Counted from the first letter of the stretch, positions 36,012 through 48,342 are shown. The stretch is 64,000 bases of DNA from Diploscapter coronatus (GCA_964036155.1 OZ038422.1:72687201-72751200), one strand, 5' to 3'. Program-made: numbers and translations. The notes: a model not told the origin generated them from the letters alone.

Positions 36012-37564
36012 TTTTATTGAGCCTGAAAATTATCGTTAAATTTGTTTAAATAAGGAAATATTTAGGGGAAGTTATTTTGACGACGTGGTCTCCAGTTCTA
36101 GTTTGTGTGGGTCAAGCTTCACTAATCTTTCTCTCTTTGTCTCTCAGTTCTTCATACTCTTTTTTCTCTCCCTTTCTTTTTTGCCTTTTCCTCTCTCCTT
36201 CTTCAACACAAAGCCCTTATCTCTCTTCCTTTCGTAAAATGCATTTTCCGGCCCATTCATTAGCAAAAACGAGTAATTCACCAGAAATACTTCCAGATGT
36301 GTGATGAGTCATTTCGCTTGATTTTTGAGATTACGCAAGATTTAGATACGGGAACATAAAAATAAGAAAGAAATGTGCAGAAACAAATCCAAAGTTTTCA
36401 GAAAAAAAAATGTCCCGAAAATGCATACTATCTACCCCCAAGATCGAAATTTATCGGAAAATCTTACATTTTTTGAGGACAAACTGTTTCTGCAATTTTC
36501 AATATCAAAAATGAAAGAAAATAATCAATAATTGTTCAATTATGCCGCGTTAAAGCTTAGGGTATCTAAATAAATTTGAAAATGGGGAAATTTTTAAAAT
36601 TATGTAAGTCTACAAAAATGAAGTAACCAGGAATCAGAAATGACAATCAGTAAAACTCATGTAATAGGCAAAAATTACATCATTTCCTTATCAAATTTGC
36701 TCCTAAATTCATCGACCAAAATACGCTATCAAGTGTACTAGAAATTTTGCAAATAATCAGTGCCAAGCCATGCTGGCAATGCGTTCATATACAAATAAAA
36801 TTATCTCAGGCGGTATTTCGCCCCTATTCTTCAATATAGGGCAAGAGAAAAATACCAACACTATAGACTAACAATTCGAATAATTGTAAAATAAATTATC
36901 TCAGACGACATTCCTCCTCTATTCCTCAATATAAAACGAAAGAAAGTACAAATGTTTTTACCGAAAAGTCAAATAATTGTAAAACGAAATAAAAAGGCAA
37001 AGGTATTTCAGCGTTAAAACGCTATAGCAAAAATGATCAATTAGTAAAATCTCAAAACAATTTTTATTTAAAAATCAAAAACAAGAAATCCTAACAAATA
37101 TATTGCGAGTTTCAACAAAATGGCATGAATTTTAAATTTTTTTCTGGAATAAAACTAAAATTCTAGAAGTTCTCTGGGTCCTAAAATCTAAAGAGGGCAA
37201 ATAGAAAACTCTGAGTGCTATTTTGATATTAAAGGCGCTGTTTAATGAAAGCTCCTTTTTGGTAGGTTTGAAATTTGTAAAGTCGAAAACAGATAGTGCG
37301 AGAAAATACAGAAATTTATCATAAATATCACAACTTGATAAAAACCTAAATCGTTGGCCATATCAAAGTGGTGAATTAACGATAGAATCTCATTTCTCGC
37401 TTTTTCACTTTACCAATGATCATATTCAAAAGAAAAAATAACCAAATTTGAAATTGAAAGAAATCATAAATTGAGAAAAATACCATATCCTGTCCTTTTT
37501 TAAATTCTGCACTTCATTTACGCGTTCTTTTCGATAACTTGTTTTTATTGATTTATCGATTTTC
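36012..37564. other. Intergenic region with CT-rich tract and a two-copy tandem repeat
   Basis: A pyrimidine-rich tract (about 36115-36215) lies just upstream of the TTC7-like start and may be promoter or 5' sequence. A diverged direct repeat of about 95 bases occurs twice at 36797-36984 (listed separately). Otherwise AT-rich with no gene visible up to the Tim8 stop. Confidence 0.5.
36797..36984. repeat. Two-copy tandem repeat, unit about 95 bp
   Basis: Copy one starts AAATTATCTCAGGCGG (about 36797) and copy two starts AAATTATCTCAGACGA (about 36893). Both contain CTATTC(T/C)TCAATATA and end with AATAATTGTAAAA. The copies are clearly diverged, so the duplication is old. Its role is unknown. 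Confidence 0.65.
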
Positions 37565-38323
37565 CTAGGAGAAAGCGTGTCCGCCGGCGCCCTCCTTCTG
37601 CAAGTGCTCCACCATGAAATTCGACGCGTCCACCATGCGGTTCACGCAGTTCTGGAAGAAAATGAGTTTTAAAAAATAAGTTTAAGGAAAATTTAAATAT
37701 TGATGATCGTGCAAAATATACAATAAAGTACGCAGCTCTGGATTAATACACATTATGATAAGTTTCATATATACAACTTTTTAAAATTAGATTTTTCAAA
37801 ATGTTCACGCCCACCTGCAAACAGGTCTGGGTCTTGGCGTCGAGTTTGGCGGGCGGTCGATAGTCGGCGAAGCAGATGTCCCAGCAACGACTCGTCAGGG
37901 TGTGCACCTGAAATATGCAGTTTTTCTCTTTACAGTAAAAAAAATGTTTTTTTCTTGATTATTTCAAATTCGGATATTCGAAATCCTGTTGAAAATTTTA
38001 ATTCACAGAAAATATTTGACATTTTCCAAAAATCTTATTGAATTCGAAATTTTGTTTCTTTGATATAGAAATTCGATCTTTTTTTAAAATGTCACTTCAA
38101 AAATTTTAGCTTGAAGGTGATTTGTACCAAAATTATTGAAGCTACTCTCGTATTTTGGTACAAATTGCTTCAGATCCGATTTCTAAACAAAAAGACGACT
38201 CTAGGGTAAAATTTAAACATTCTGAAATTTTAAAAATCGGACCTGTTCAGTGAATTTCTGGCGCTGTCCCTCGATGAGCAGCTGCTGCATGAATCGCTCG
38301 AGATTAGCGTCGCTGCCGGACAT
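37565..38323 (-). CDS. ddp-1: Mitochondrial intermembrane-space chaperone Tim8
   Basis: Three exons (38243-38323, 37815-37907, 37565-37651) give 86 aa. The family signature of small Tim proteins, a twin CX3C motif, is present: Cys35-Trp-Asp-Ile-Cys39 and Cys56-Leu-Gln-Asn-Cys60, 16 residues apart. Other landmarks are the start MSGSDANLERFMQQLLIEGQ and the region NCVNRMVDASNFMVEHLQ. Small Tims form hexamers (Tim8-Tim13) that carry hydrophobic precursors across the intermembrane space; DDP-1 is the C. elegans Tim8. The start is supported by the normal length and the family-like N terminus. All phases are zero at both introns. Confidence 0.9.
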
Positions 38324-39088
38324 TTCTGAGGATTTTCCAGAAAATTCCGAATTTGGCAATGAAAATATGAAGGGGATGAGGCTGAAAATTTAAAAATTAT
38401 TTCAACGTCATTTTGAAAATTTATTGATTTTTCAAAGTGGCTCATTCCTTTATTAAATTTTATTTTATCATGTCAAAGTCTAAAATTTTGATTCTTTCTA
38501 AGTTTCAAAGGAGTAATAGGAAAGATGAGAATTCATCGAGTTAATCCGTGTCTGCCAATAGGCGTTTCGACATGATAAAATTTTATAAATTCCCAAGTGA
38601 AAAGCAAAATAGCATGGTGAAAGTTAGCAGGTATGATAAGCTCGGCTTGAAACCGGTAAAATTCAAATATTAAAACATAAAAATAGTTTCAACTTTATTA
38701 TTAAAATAAAACTCTCAGATAATCGTTGATAAATAGGTATAAAGCTGGAATAAATACGTCAAAGAGCTGAACTTTCATAAAGTAAGGCACTTGGTGATGA
38801 GCATTTTCATATTCATATCATATCTTTCGAATCTAAAAGCATGACTAGTAATTATCTAAATGATAAGCTCTAATATGTACAACTGACTAAAATGGCATAC
38901 AATCGAGAATTTCAAAGTATTCTGAGAAAAAATAGCATGATGTCGGCTAAATTTTAGCATAAACAACGACCTTTCCTCGGAAATTTGTCAATAATCAACT
39001 GGAAGCTTAAGTTTTCTGAGCAGGAAAAACAAATAATTTTCATAGCCAACACAAAATTAGAATAGAAACAAAATTATGGAAAACAATC
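38324..39088. other. Intergenic, AT-rich
   Basis: Nothing coding or repetitive was recognised between the Tim8 start and the 3' end of the bHLH-PAS-like gene. Confidence 0.5.
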
Positions 39089-42000
39089 TTACTGTCCATT
39101 TGAATTATTCGACGAGGACACGGGTGAAAGCACATCGATCGCTGAAGGACTCGGAGTGGGGAACGTGGGGAAAGGCACTGAAACTTTCAAATTGTTTTCC
39201 AAGTTTCAGCATTTTTCAAATCTATTCCTAATAAATTGTTCTAATGCGTGAATTTTCACTTGTATGAAAATAAATAAGGGCCAAAAATTCGCATGCTTTG
39301 AAACCAATCATACGCGCATTTTATCAAATTGAAATTAATAACAGAAGTGCGAAATGTCAATTTATATTTAAAAAAAACATAGAAAGGCAAATATTTTACA
39401 ATTTTTGTTTTATTTTTGTCCGAATTTACCTGTGCCTAAACCCGCAGTAGTGGGTATATTGACAGGTATAGGGCTGACGATGACTCCTTCCAGTCCGCTT
39501 TTTTGACTGGGTTCAATTTTCGGATTGACAGGTTTCATGAGCAGTGCTAATTGCTGCAGTTCCTGCTCTTTTTCCATCACTTTTCGTTTCAATTCAAGAC
39601 GATCCTGCTCCAGACGAAGGTAGATCTGAAATTTAATTAAATAATTTTGGATTTTTTATTTGAGACATTTTCAGAAAATATTCTTAAATATAGCGAAGTA
39701 ATGTAGTTTTCAATTAAAGTATAAAATATAATATTTGTTGAAACATTTGTCAAATATTTGTTCGCTAAACTGATGGAGCATTAAATTTGAAAATTTTCAA
39801 CAAACCATCAACCATTAATTATATTGAGGCATACTTCACAAAATCTTTCATCTTTTAGAATATTTATCTGAATAATTCAAAAAAATCATTTCAAGATGAT
39901 ATATTATTCATAAATAATGCATGAACTTCAGCGAACGAGTTTTATAAGTCTTGAAAAACTTACCTCTCGATAAGTTGGGCTGAGGTATTCGAATGGCGAG
40001 GGGACTATCGGTGTTGCTGAGGCCGAAGATATGACGATCGGGAATGGAGGAGAAATTCCAGACAGAGGCAGGTTCTTGTAGGGTTGAAAGGATCTGGAGG
40101 AATTCAGAGACTGTAGCAATCCAAGATGAAGGTTAGAAGGGTCGAGAATTTTCTGAAACATAGAAAATCTTATTCCCTTCACAATTATAGGCCAAAATCA
40201 ATTGAAAAACACAGATTTAAAATGCAATTGCAAACTTTTGAAGCGTAGCTAAACTTCTTTAAGAGTGAATGTCAGGACTATTCAAAGTGGTGCGGAACAG
40301 GGGTCCGTCGATTTGGCTGATTTTCACATATATAGTACAGTTTTTCATGCTGATTCTCATGGTGCTATTCGTTTTTCATAAAAATCATCGTATACAGGAT
40401 TACGGTAGATTAAAGTTTTGACAGACCCGACCTCAGAAAAAAATTCATAACTTTCTTATTTGTGGACGAAATCAAATGGGGTTTTCAGCATTGAATAGCC
40501 CATGAAAAACTCGACAAATAATGTAACCATGACGAGTCATAACAGCCACCTGCTTTAGCGGGAAAATTCTAAATTCCAATTTTTGACTTTGACTCACCCC
40601 AGTTTTCGATTTTTTTCGACCAAAAAGAAGTTCGATCGAAAGCTAAATATTAGCTCATGAGAAAGAGGGTTCAATTCTGTATTTGAATATGTAAAAATTT
40701 TCATAAAAATAGGGTAGCCCAAGCCCCGAAAAATGCATCTGAACGCATAAAATCAGGGTGATTATTGCATTGTGTCAACTTTGACTCTTCATAACTTTCT
40801 TATTTTTCGGCCAAATTCGATAATTCTTTTTTTATTTCTTAGATCTTGTCGAGGAGAATAAAGTAAAAATAAAAATAAAATTTTTAGAAATTAATTTTGG
40901 CGGGAATAAATTATTCGAAGTTACTCTATATACCCGTACTGCGTTTACGCGTAAATGACGTTGGAAAAATTCGCCCTTCCAGTATGTTGTGTAGATGGAC
41001 ATGGTGAACAACTTTCGTTCCGGAACTTACCTCGGATTCATTACCGTTTGAGTTCCAGAATTTTTTGAAGTACGATGGCTAATTATTGCAAAGTGCCGTT
41101 TTGACAGTAAATTTCAAAAATTCATAGTTCCTTGAGTGTGCACATTCTAGAATAAGTTCTCGAACAAAAATTGATCAACTTGAAGAGCTCTACAAGATTT
41201 CATGAAAAACTCCGACGTTAACTCAAATCACACTTGTAAACACAGTACGGGTATATAGAGTAACTTCGAATAATTTTTTCCCACCAAAATTAATTCCTAA
41301 AAATTTTATTTTTATTTTTACTTTATTCTCCTACTCAAGATCTACAAAATAAAAAAATAATCATTCAATTTGGCCCAAAAATAAGAAAGTTATAGGGAAT
41401 CAAAGTTGACACAATGCAATAATCACCCGATTTTATGCGTTCAGATGCATTTTTCGGGGCTTGGGCTACCCTATTTTTATGAAAATTTTTACATATTCAA
41501 ATACAGAATTGAACCCTCTTTCTCATGAGCTAATATTTAGCTTTCGATCGACCTTCTTTTTGGTCGAAAAAAATCGAAAACTGGGGGTATGTTAAAGTCA
41601 CATTTTTGAATATTCTAATTTTTCCGTCAAATTAGCGATCGTCGAGATTCATTGTAGTTACATTATTTGTAGAGTTTTTCATGGGCTATCCGATGCTGAA
41701 AACCCCATTTGATTTCGTCCACAAATAAGAAAGTTATGAATTTTTTTCTGAGGTCGGGTCTGTCAAAACTTTAAGCTACCGTAATCCTGTATACGATGAT
41801 TTTTATGAAAAACGAATAGCACCATGAGAATCAGCATGAAAAACTGTACTATATATGTGAAAATCAGCCAAATCGACGGACCCCTGTTCCGCACCCCTTC
41901 CTTATGACTTTGATTTTTCCTGACATCCACTCTTAAAATTGTTCTAATTTTAAGGATATGAATAGACCTGCTATTAGAGGATACAAATTTCATATTATCA

Positions 42001-44750
42001 AGGTAAAACTCGAAACTTGTTTCAACTTTTTATATTCAAAAAATTACCTCTTTCGTCAGCGGAAAAGTCTCGACGATCACTTTTGTGTCAGCCTTGATTT
42101 GTTGTTTTCCGGAGATTTTCCGCTTCTTGCCGATTTTCTCATTTTCATCCGACTTGTTTGCAATTGACCGTTTTCTCTCCAGGTTTTCAGGGTTGCCCTG
42201 ATCAATTGAAGTCAAGGCGTTTTCCAAATTGGAACGGAGGAATTTCTGAAAAAAAAAAAAAATTAAATTATTTTTGTAGGTTTCAAAATTTCATATTTGA
42301 AAATTTCAAAAATTTGTAGCTCTAATGTCTGACTGTCTAATAAGATGTGTATGAAAAAGATTGCGATTTTAGGTATGCTTTAAAACAATTCATAAAATTC
42401 AAACATTGGTCAAACTCAGTTCATGAGCTATTCATCAGAAAAAAAGTAATTTACCTGACTCTCCTTCTCCCTATTATTCCCGTTTTCTAACTTCTTGCCC
42501 AACAGAAGCGATGCCAAAATCGGTCGTTCTTCGATGAATTTGTCGTTCTGAAAGTAAAATTTTCAAAAACTCAATCCTTTAGGCAAAATTAAAATTCCAT
42601 ACTGTAGCCTCATCCGATTTCTTGACCAATTTCGAACTGACTTTCGACGACAAATCGATGGGCTGATCGTTTTCGAAAGTAGAAGGCAAAAACTCGTCTT
42701 TCCGCAAAACGGCTACACTCGCTAGCCAGTGGTCCTAAAAATAAATGAATTTGAAAAGATTTCTTTAAGTTTAATGACGAAATATCTAAACTACCAATGA
42801 TCTATAGTAGACTTGCTTTTGGTACCTATTTTTGAGAAACAAGGAACTAATTTTCCAACTGACATCCGTCTCTAAATCTCGAAATTTGAAGAAAATGATC
42901 ATTTTCAAATAATAAGGAGAACAAGCCAAAGCTAATAGATATAGACTTTTCAAAACCCCTCATAACTTTCTGAAGCCTACCCCGAACGGCGGTTTGTAGC
43001 AGTAGAACGAGCATTTGGTGCCGGAATTTGTCGACAGAGTCGAATTGAACGTCGCGTTTTTTGACAGCGCCAAAGACCTCAGTAAAAGGGCGGATTTGAA
43101 GTCGAAAATGGAGAAAAGGCTGCGGTCCAAAAGTTCGTTTCCCTGAAATTTTCATAAATCAATCTATTGCTGAGACTCGTAAAATGAAAAAAATTCAAAA
43201 TTTTAGATTTTTTCAAGTTTTTCTTCGAATTTTAACTACATTTTTAGCAATTATTAAATTATGAACTGACGGACTCTATAGGCAGAGATGAGGGAAGGAG
43301 ACTAGAGTAGGGCGAAATAGTGTAAGAAAAGAACGGGTTCGTAGTCCGTCATATAGTAATAATCTTTTTTTCTAAAAAATATAATTTTACCTCTTTAACT
43401 CCGAACACCCTCTGACAATTTTCCTCGTATCCAACTCCGACGATTTTCCAATTTTTGTCCATTTTAAGGATGACGATTTCGAGAATCTCCACGTAGGATT
43501 CGAAGAAAAAACTGTTTAGAGAAGAGGAGGTGTCTGAAAATTTAAGTATTAAAAAAACCAAGGGTGTTATGTTTCAAGACTTTGAAGGGTAAAAAATTCA
43601 AAATCCATCGATGCTTGGTTATCGGGTTCTCGTTGAATAAGAAATATTCAGAAAAATCTAGCAATTTGCCACGTTTAACAAATAAAGAATCAAAACCTTA
43701 AATTTTAACGGCGATAGGCCCTAGGTGTTGTCTTAAATATTAGCAAACATTCAAATACTTTTCCATCATAGAATAATTAGTTGTGATGTTTCAAAAAGAA
43801 ACTTAGGTAAAAATATTGTTTACAATAAGTCGCTCTCATGGCTATTTTATTAAAAACGATGATAACATTCACCTCTAGTCTTTCCTTGCTCTTTCAGATA
43901 TTGCACCGCAGCTTCCAGTATTTGACATTTGTCCCACTTCTTCTTTCTCTTCTCGAAATCCTCCTTTTCTTTTTCGACTCCGTTTTCGCCTTTGATATCT
44001 CGACTGCCACTTGCCGGCTCGGGAATCAAGTCGCGCATTTCTGGGAGGGATAATAACTTAATTTTTATAAGCTTTTTCGAATTTAAAGATTATTTAAAAA
44101 GTGACTTTAAAGAGTTTTTCTTTTTTAACTTACAACATAAGTCTCAAAATATCAGAGATTCGAAATAGAGAAATTGAACAAATAATGAATGGACTGTGAC
44201 TAATTGAATAAAATTCACCTGAAACAACAACATTGAATTCGCCGCGACGCATCTTTTCATGAGCGCTTCGTGCGAGTCTGGAAGTAGTTTTATAAGTTTT
44301 GGATTTATTAATCAAACAAAATTTAGCTATAGCTTGACATTGTCGTACAGGTAATTAGGAGATGAATAAAAACGAGATTATCACCTACCCTTTCACTCGA
44401 TAAAACTGTCTAATCGAATTTCAATTAAACTAAATTGTTGAAACATACTCAAACTATTCCCTATCTTACGCATTTTCTTAATTCAAACTTCACGAAAAAC
44501 CGTGTATTGCTTATTTTCTCTATTGATTTTTCAAGGTCATCGGCGTTTTCATCTGAACATTACGAAGAAAATTGAATTATTCATGACATCAAAAATTTGT
44601 ATCATGTTTGTTGCAGAAAATAAGACAACGACAATAGATGTCAACAAAGTCCGTTGTAGGGTTAAAAATGAAACTTTCTCACTTTCTATGTTCCGACTCT
44701 GAGGAGGGCAATTTTGCCGAACCATTTTGAGCCCTCTTTAACCTCTGCAT
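39089..44750 (-). CDS. Divergent bHLH-PAS-like transcription factor
   Basis: About eleven exons read in order on the minus strand. Exon 1 (44683-44750) starts MQRLKRAQNGSAK; with exon 2 it makes a basic region and helix 1, HRKLARSAHEKMRRGEFNVV. Exon 3 carries SEMRDLIPEPASG, an acidic/Lys-rich loop, and helix 2 KWDKCQILEAAVQYLKEQGK. Next (about 43391-43532 and 42979-43144) is a PAS-like stretch: FESYVEILEIVILKMDKNWK, YEENCQRVFGVKEG, LLDRSLFSIFDF and GTKCSFYCYKPPFG. Later exons are Lys-rich and Pro/Ser-rich, with a short coiled coil (LEQDRLELKRKVMEKEQELQ). The end SNNSNGQ is followed by TAA at 39089-39091. The FNVVVSEM helix and KxDKxxxL pattern most resemble CLOCK-type bHLH-PAS proteins, but divergence is high; Myc/Max-like or other bHLH families are alternatives. 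A TTTTCAG just upstream of exon 1 could be a trans-splice acceptor or imply an earlier exon. Expected to act as a dimer on E-box DNA. Confidence 0.65.
40259..41937. repeat. Giant palindrome (about 690-bp arms) inside bHLH-PAS intron
   Basis: The left arm (about 40259-40948) and right arm (about 41235-41937) are near-perfect reverse complements around a 286-base centre. Matching landmarks are TAAGAGTG(A/G)ATGTCAGGA at the outer ends, GGAACAGGGGTCCGTCGATT, ATACAGGATTACGGTAG(A/C)T, GACAGACCCGACCTCAG, TTTTATGCGTTCAGATGCAT and TACCCGTACTG(C/T)GTTTAC at the inner ends. One inner segment (about 40530-40600 versus 41585-41655) has diverged more. It contains no recognisable transposase. It lies within the intron between exons at about 42048 and 40154. 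Confidence 0.9.
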
Positions 44751-46102
44751 TCGTTTTACGAACCTGAAAAGTCAAATTTAATTTTTTTTCGAGAAATTAG
44801 TAAATTGGCACCCTGCCAGCTGATAGAGTTCTGATACCATTTCTTTTCATGTTTTTTTCTGAGAAATAAGTCTTGTCACAAAGAACAACAGAAAGGTAGA
44901 ACGGTTCAAAACGGGGAAAAGGAAAAAAGGAGAGAAAATGAAAATCGGGAACAGTTTTCGAACTAGAGAAGTAGAATTACTAAGTTTTTTATACCTAAAA
45001 TGGAGTATATCAAAAATTAATCCCGAAAGAAAGAAAAAGTACAAAATAGATCAAGAAGACCTTCTTACATAAATTTTTACCTAACATTTTTGCAGGCAGT
45101 TTACCTCATTACTTTTACTCTCTTCTAACAAGAACATCTATATTTTCTTTCCCTCCTTCATACTATTTCTCTTCTCCTCCACCACTTACCCTCCTAATTT
45201 CTAATACTTTCTAACAAATTCCCCTGCCAAACTCTAGGCCTTCGTCTTTCCATAAAGAGTTATACGGGAACCCGTCTTGATGTTTTCATTCTCAAGGTCA
45301 TTCTCCTTCCTCCTTTTCGATTTCTTTTCATTTTCATTTTTTTCAGGTAGTGTTCATTTTTCGAAGATTTACTTTTTCGTTGACATGATTTTAAGGAAAT
45401 CTATAGAAAAAATAAGAATTTCAAAAATTCAATTTTGGTATCTTTGAAAAAAAAAGCTTGTTAGGAAGAAAAATTCATGGACGAACATTAGTCAGAATAA
45501 GTAGGAGAAAGGACGGTATAAAAATTCAAATCAGCTCGGGAAAAAGCCGTAGAGGAGAATTGAAATCGGCACGGGCAGGAGAAGGGACCGATGTGAATCG
45601 TGAAAGGGGCAAAAGGAGGTAAGACCAGGGCTGCCTCGCGCGCGCGCGCTGCGACCTTGAACATGCAAAAAATCGCGAAAGCAAAGAGGAGAAGAATGTA
45701 AGGCAAGAGCGAATAGTCGAATAGTTTTGATGCGGACAGAAAGACGAAAAGCAAGTGGGCAAGAAATGGTAAGAGAGAGGTAAGAGAGGGTGCCAAGTAT
45801 CTCAAGAAAGGGGAATAACAAAAGTTCTTGGAAATCACAAGACTTTGATTTATCGCTAGATCTGGATAATTGAAAAATTTCGAAAACATTAGGCAATAAC
45901 TAGGCTTATTTATGAATAGTTAGCTTTTCAATGAATAAGTTTGATGTTAGTTCAAGCAAAAGTTTGGCAAATATCGAATTTTCGATAATTGGATTCTCCC
46001 AAGATTTTTATTGAAACATCTTGTACAATTTTTTGATAAATACAAAACTATACCTTCCAAAATTATTGACGTGATCCCTGCACGCTTCCAGCAGCAGTTT
46101 GT
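44751..46102. other. Intergenic, with purine-rich tract and short CG repeat
   Basis: The region 44870-45060 and 45480-45800 is purine-rich on the plus strand, with a short (CG)n run near 45637-45650. Long minus-strand open frames here (45488-45896) follow from the skewed composition, overlap one another in different frames, and show no family motif. No gene is called. Confidence 0.5.
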
Positions 46103-46640
46103 CTAATTGTTTGCGGCAAATCTCTCCTCGTGGATCGACTTGTACTTTTTGAGCAGCGCGATTTTGCCGGCTTCGAGATCGCGTTCATAGCTCTGGAAAC
46201 AAATTTCTTTTATTTTTATAATTAAGTCTGTCGAGACAATTGACTTTCATTAAAAAACAATAATAGATATTTCTGCAACTTATTAGCAAATTTACGATTT
46301 TGTAGATAGACGAGTGGTAAAATCAAAACGAAATGGGTAAAAGTGAGTTGAATCTCAAAAATATTGCAGACCTAGCAGAATTTGGTATTACAGAAATTTC
46401 AAATCTTTAAAGATTAGCCAACCAACCCAATAATATTTTCAATAAAACAATTTGTTGATTTCAGAAATCTTTAAATAGTTTTATTCTTAAAAAATAACTC
46501 TAAAATCTCACCTTCATAGGCTGCCAGTAGTAGGAAACGATGTTGGCACCGACAATGAGCCCTGTGACGAGGAATCCCGACTTCTTCACGGCCAAATCGA
46601 ACGAAATTCGGTACGGCCACCACGACGGATTGGAGGACAT
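46103..46640 (-). CDS. 72-aa single-span membrane protein, possibly mitochondrial
   Basis: Two exons close in phase (46512-46640, 46103-46192). The protein starts MSSNPSWWPYRISFDLAVKK, has one hydrophobic segment with a GxxxG motif (GFLVTGLIVGANIVSYYW), and ends in a charged helical tail (SYERDLEAGKIALLKKYK, then HEERFAANN). The size, single membrane span and charged tail resemble small accessory subunits of respiratory complexes or ATP synthase (for example the subunit e type), but no family is certain. A second small membrane-protein gene lies about 420 bp upstream on the same strand. Confidence 0.7.
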
Positions 46641-47062
46641 ACCGAAAAATCATGAATTAATTCATTGGTCTGAAAAAATGGCGATAAAATTTACGAGTCT
46701 GTAATCAAGTAGAACTAAAAATGGAAACCTATACAGGTTTCGAGGATAAATTTGATACGTCAAAAGCCATAAAATAAGAAAACTGCTGTACTCTTCTACA
46801 GTAATATTTTATGGCTACTTTTGAAAAATAAAATAATATGTTTCAAAAAATTTCGAGATAATATCAATGGTTTGAAAACCAATGTCAAGTGCAAAAATAA
46901 GTAAATTCGGAAAATCAAAACTTTATTGCATGAACAAAACAAACAAACGCGTATGCGTAACGAAACAATGAGTTTTGAGCTACCGTAATCCTAGAATTTC
47001 TGACGAAGAAGACCTGGGTTTAGAAGGCTGACGTCGCGGCGTCGAACGGGATACTGAAGGCC
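46641..47062. other. Intergenic spacer between two small genes
   Basis: An AT-rich spacer with no gene seen. The short distance between same-strand small genes is compatible with an operon, though longer than the typical 100-bp spacing in C. elegans. Confidence 0.4.
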
Positions 47063-47484
47063 TCACGATGACGAGCCGCTGATCGTGAAGATCCAGTCGA
47101 TGCCCAGCCAACGACTTCCAAACGCTACTGAAAATTTTGGGATTACTGGAATTTTTACTCCAAATGAGAATAATTGATTTTTGAATTATTGGCTTTCAAT
47201 ATTCAATTCACTGAAACAAATCCCAAACATTTTGTATTTTCAAAGCTAACAAATATCGAAATTGGGACAGGTTTCAAAACAGTTGAAGATAAAGTGAGAA
47301 AACATGATTTGATTAATTCTTTAATTGTCAACTGGAAAATAAACAAGAAAATTTTAGAAAAAATTAAAAAAGAAATACCGGCTTCGATAAGAACAGCGTA
47401 GGTGAAAAACTTGGTGACGTCCTTCTGCACTTTGGTAGAGGCGATTCGCTCGAGTTCGGGCCCGCCCGCACCGGGGAACATCAT
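47063..47484 (-). CDS. 56-aa small membrane protein
   Basis: Two exons (about 47379-47484 and 47063-47127) join in phase to give 56 aa. It starts MMFPGAGGPELERIASTKVQ, continues KDVTKFFTYAVLIEAVAFGS and ends WLGIDWIFTISGSSS. The middle can form one membrane span. Codon use and GC are much higher than in the flanks, which supports real coding. I do not recognise the family; small subunits of mitochondrial complexes are one possibility because of size and the neighbouring gene. Joining the exons restores a good frame, whereas reading through the intron gives an AT-rich tail. Confidence 0.6.
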
Positions 47485-48342
47485 CTTGAAATATCACTGA
47501 AAATAAAAATTATTTTATAAAAACTCGCTTGGCAAACAATGCATGGAAAATCGAAGCAGCAGCGACGAATTGGGAGACGAGGATTTTATATTTTCGGATA
47601 TAATATTATCCAAATCTGTTAAAAAGTCAAGAGATGGTGAAAAATAAAATAAAAATGAGAAAAACGATAAAAATTGATGCAAAAATGCGAGAGCGACTGA
47701 AAACTGTGCAATGCAGAGAAAAAATGCTCGATTTAGGCGTGAACGCAGAGCAGCGAGAGAGACAAATGGGTGGAACGAAAGAGTGAAAAGGAAAAATGAA
47801 AAATAGAATAAAAATAAGCGATAATTTAACAAAAAAATTGATTGATTTTTATTTTATTATTTCCATTAGGATAGAATTCAAATATATTTCTAAGAAATTT
47901 AATCAACAAATATTTGCAAAAGCATATAACACGCGTGTTCTTGTGCCGAAATGGCATCAGATTTTCCTCTCTTTTCTTCACTTTCTCTGGGCGGCTTTTA
48001 CTGGTTTGCTCTAGATCCCGCTCTCATGCTCGCCTTTTTTGTGTTAAAATATCATCGCGATTGAGCAGTAACCTGCTTTTGCGTTCAATAAATTCATCGT
48101 CAGTTATCTCGGTTTTCTATTGTCAGTCACAGTTACTAACCTAACTGATAACTAACCACATAAAGGAATCTCTGAGAGACGCCTTTTTGTTCAGTTCTCA
48201 AATAATTCCTGCTCCTCTCCAATAGATCTAACATTCTCGTGTGTAATGCAATAACTCATTCGATTGACCTCTCAGATCGCTAAACTTCTTTCAAATTGGA
48301 TATTTTTGATCTTTTCTAATATCTATATGATATCTTATCACG
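47485..48342. other. Divergent intergenic region between small gene and glucosylceramidase
   Basis: Probably holds promoters for both divergently transcribed neighbours. An A/G-rich tract lies at about 47630-47830, mirrored as a long meaningless minus-strand open frame. No RNA or repeat was recognised. Confidence 0.45.

Noticed and set aside
36077..36304. Ser/Leu/Phe-rich 75-codon frame
   Set aside because: Simple translation of a CT-rich tract.
41763..41993. Minus-strand open frame and hydrophobic plus-strand frames in the palindrome arms as membrane-protein genes
   Set aside because: They are by-products of the inverted repeat; no start context, exon structure or family resemblance.
45488..45896. 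Three overlapping long minus-strand open frames
   Set aside because: Caused by a purine-rich strand; they overlap in different frames with no motif support.
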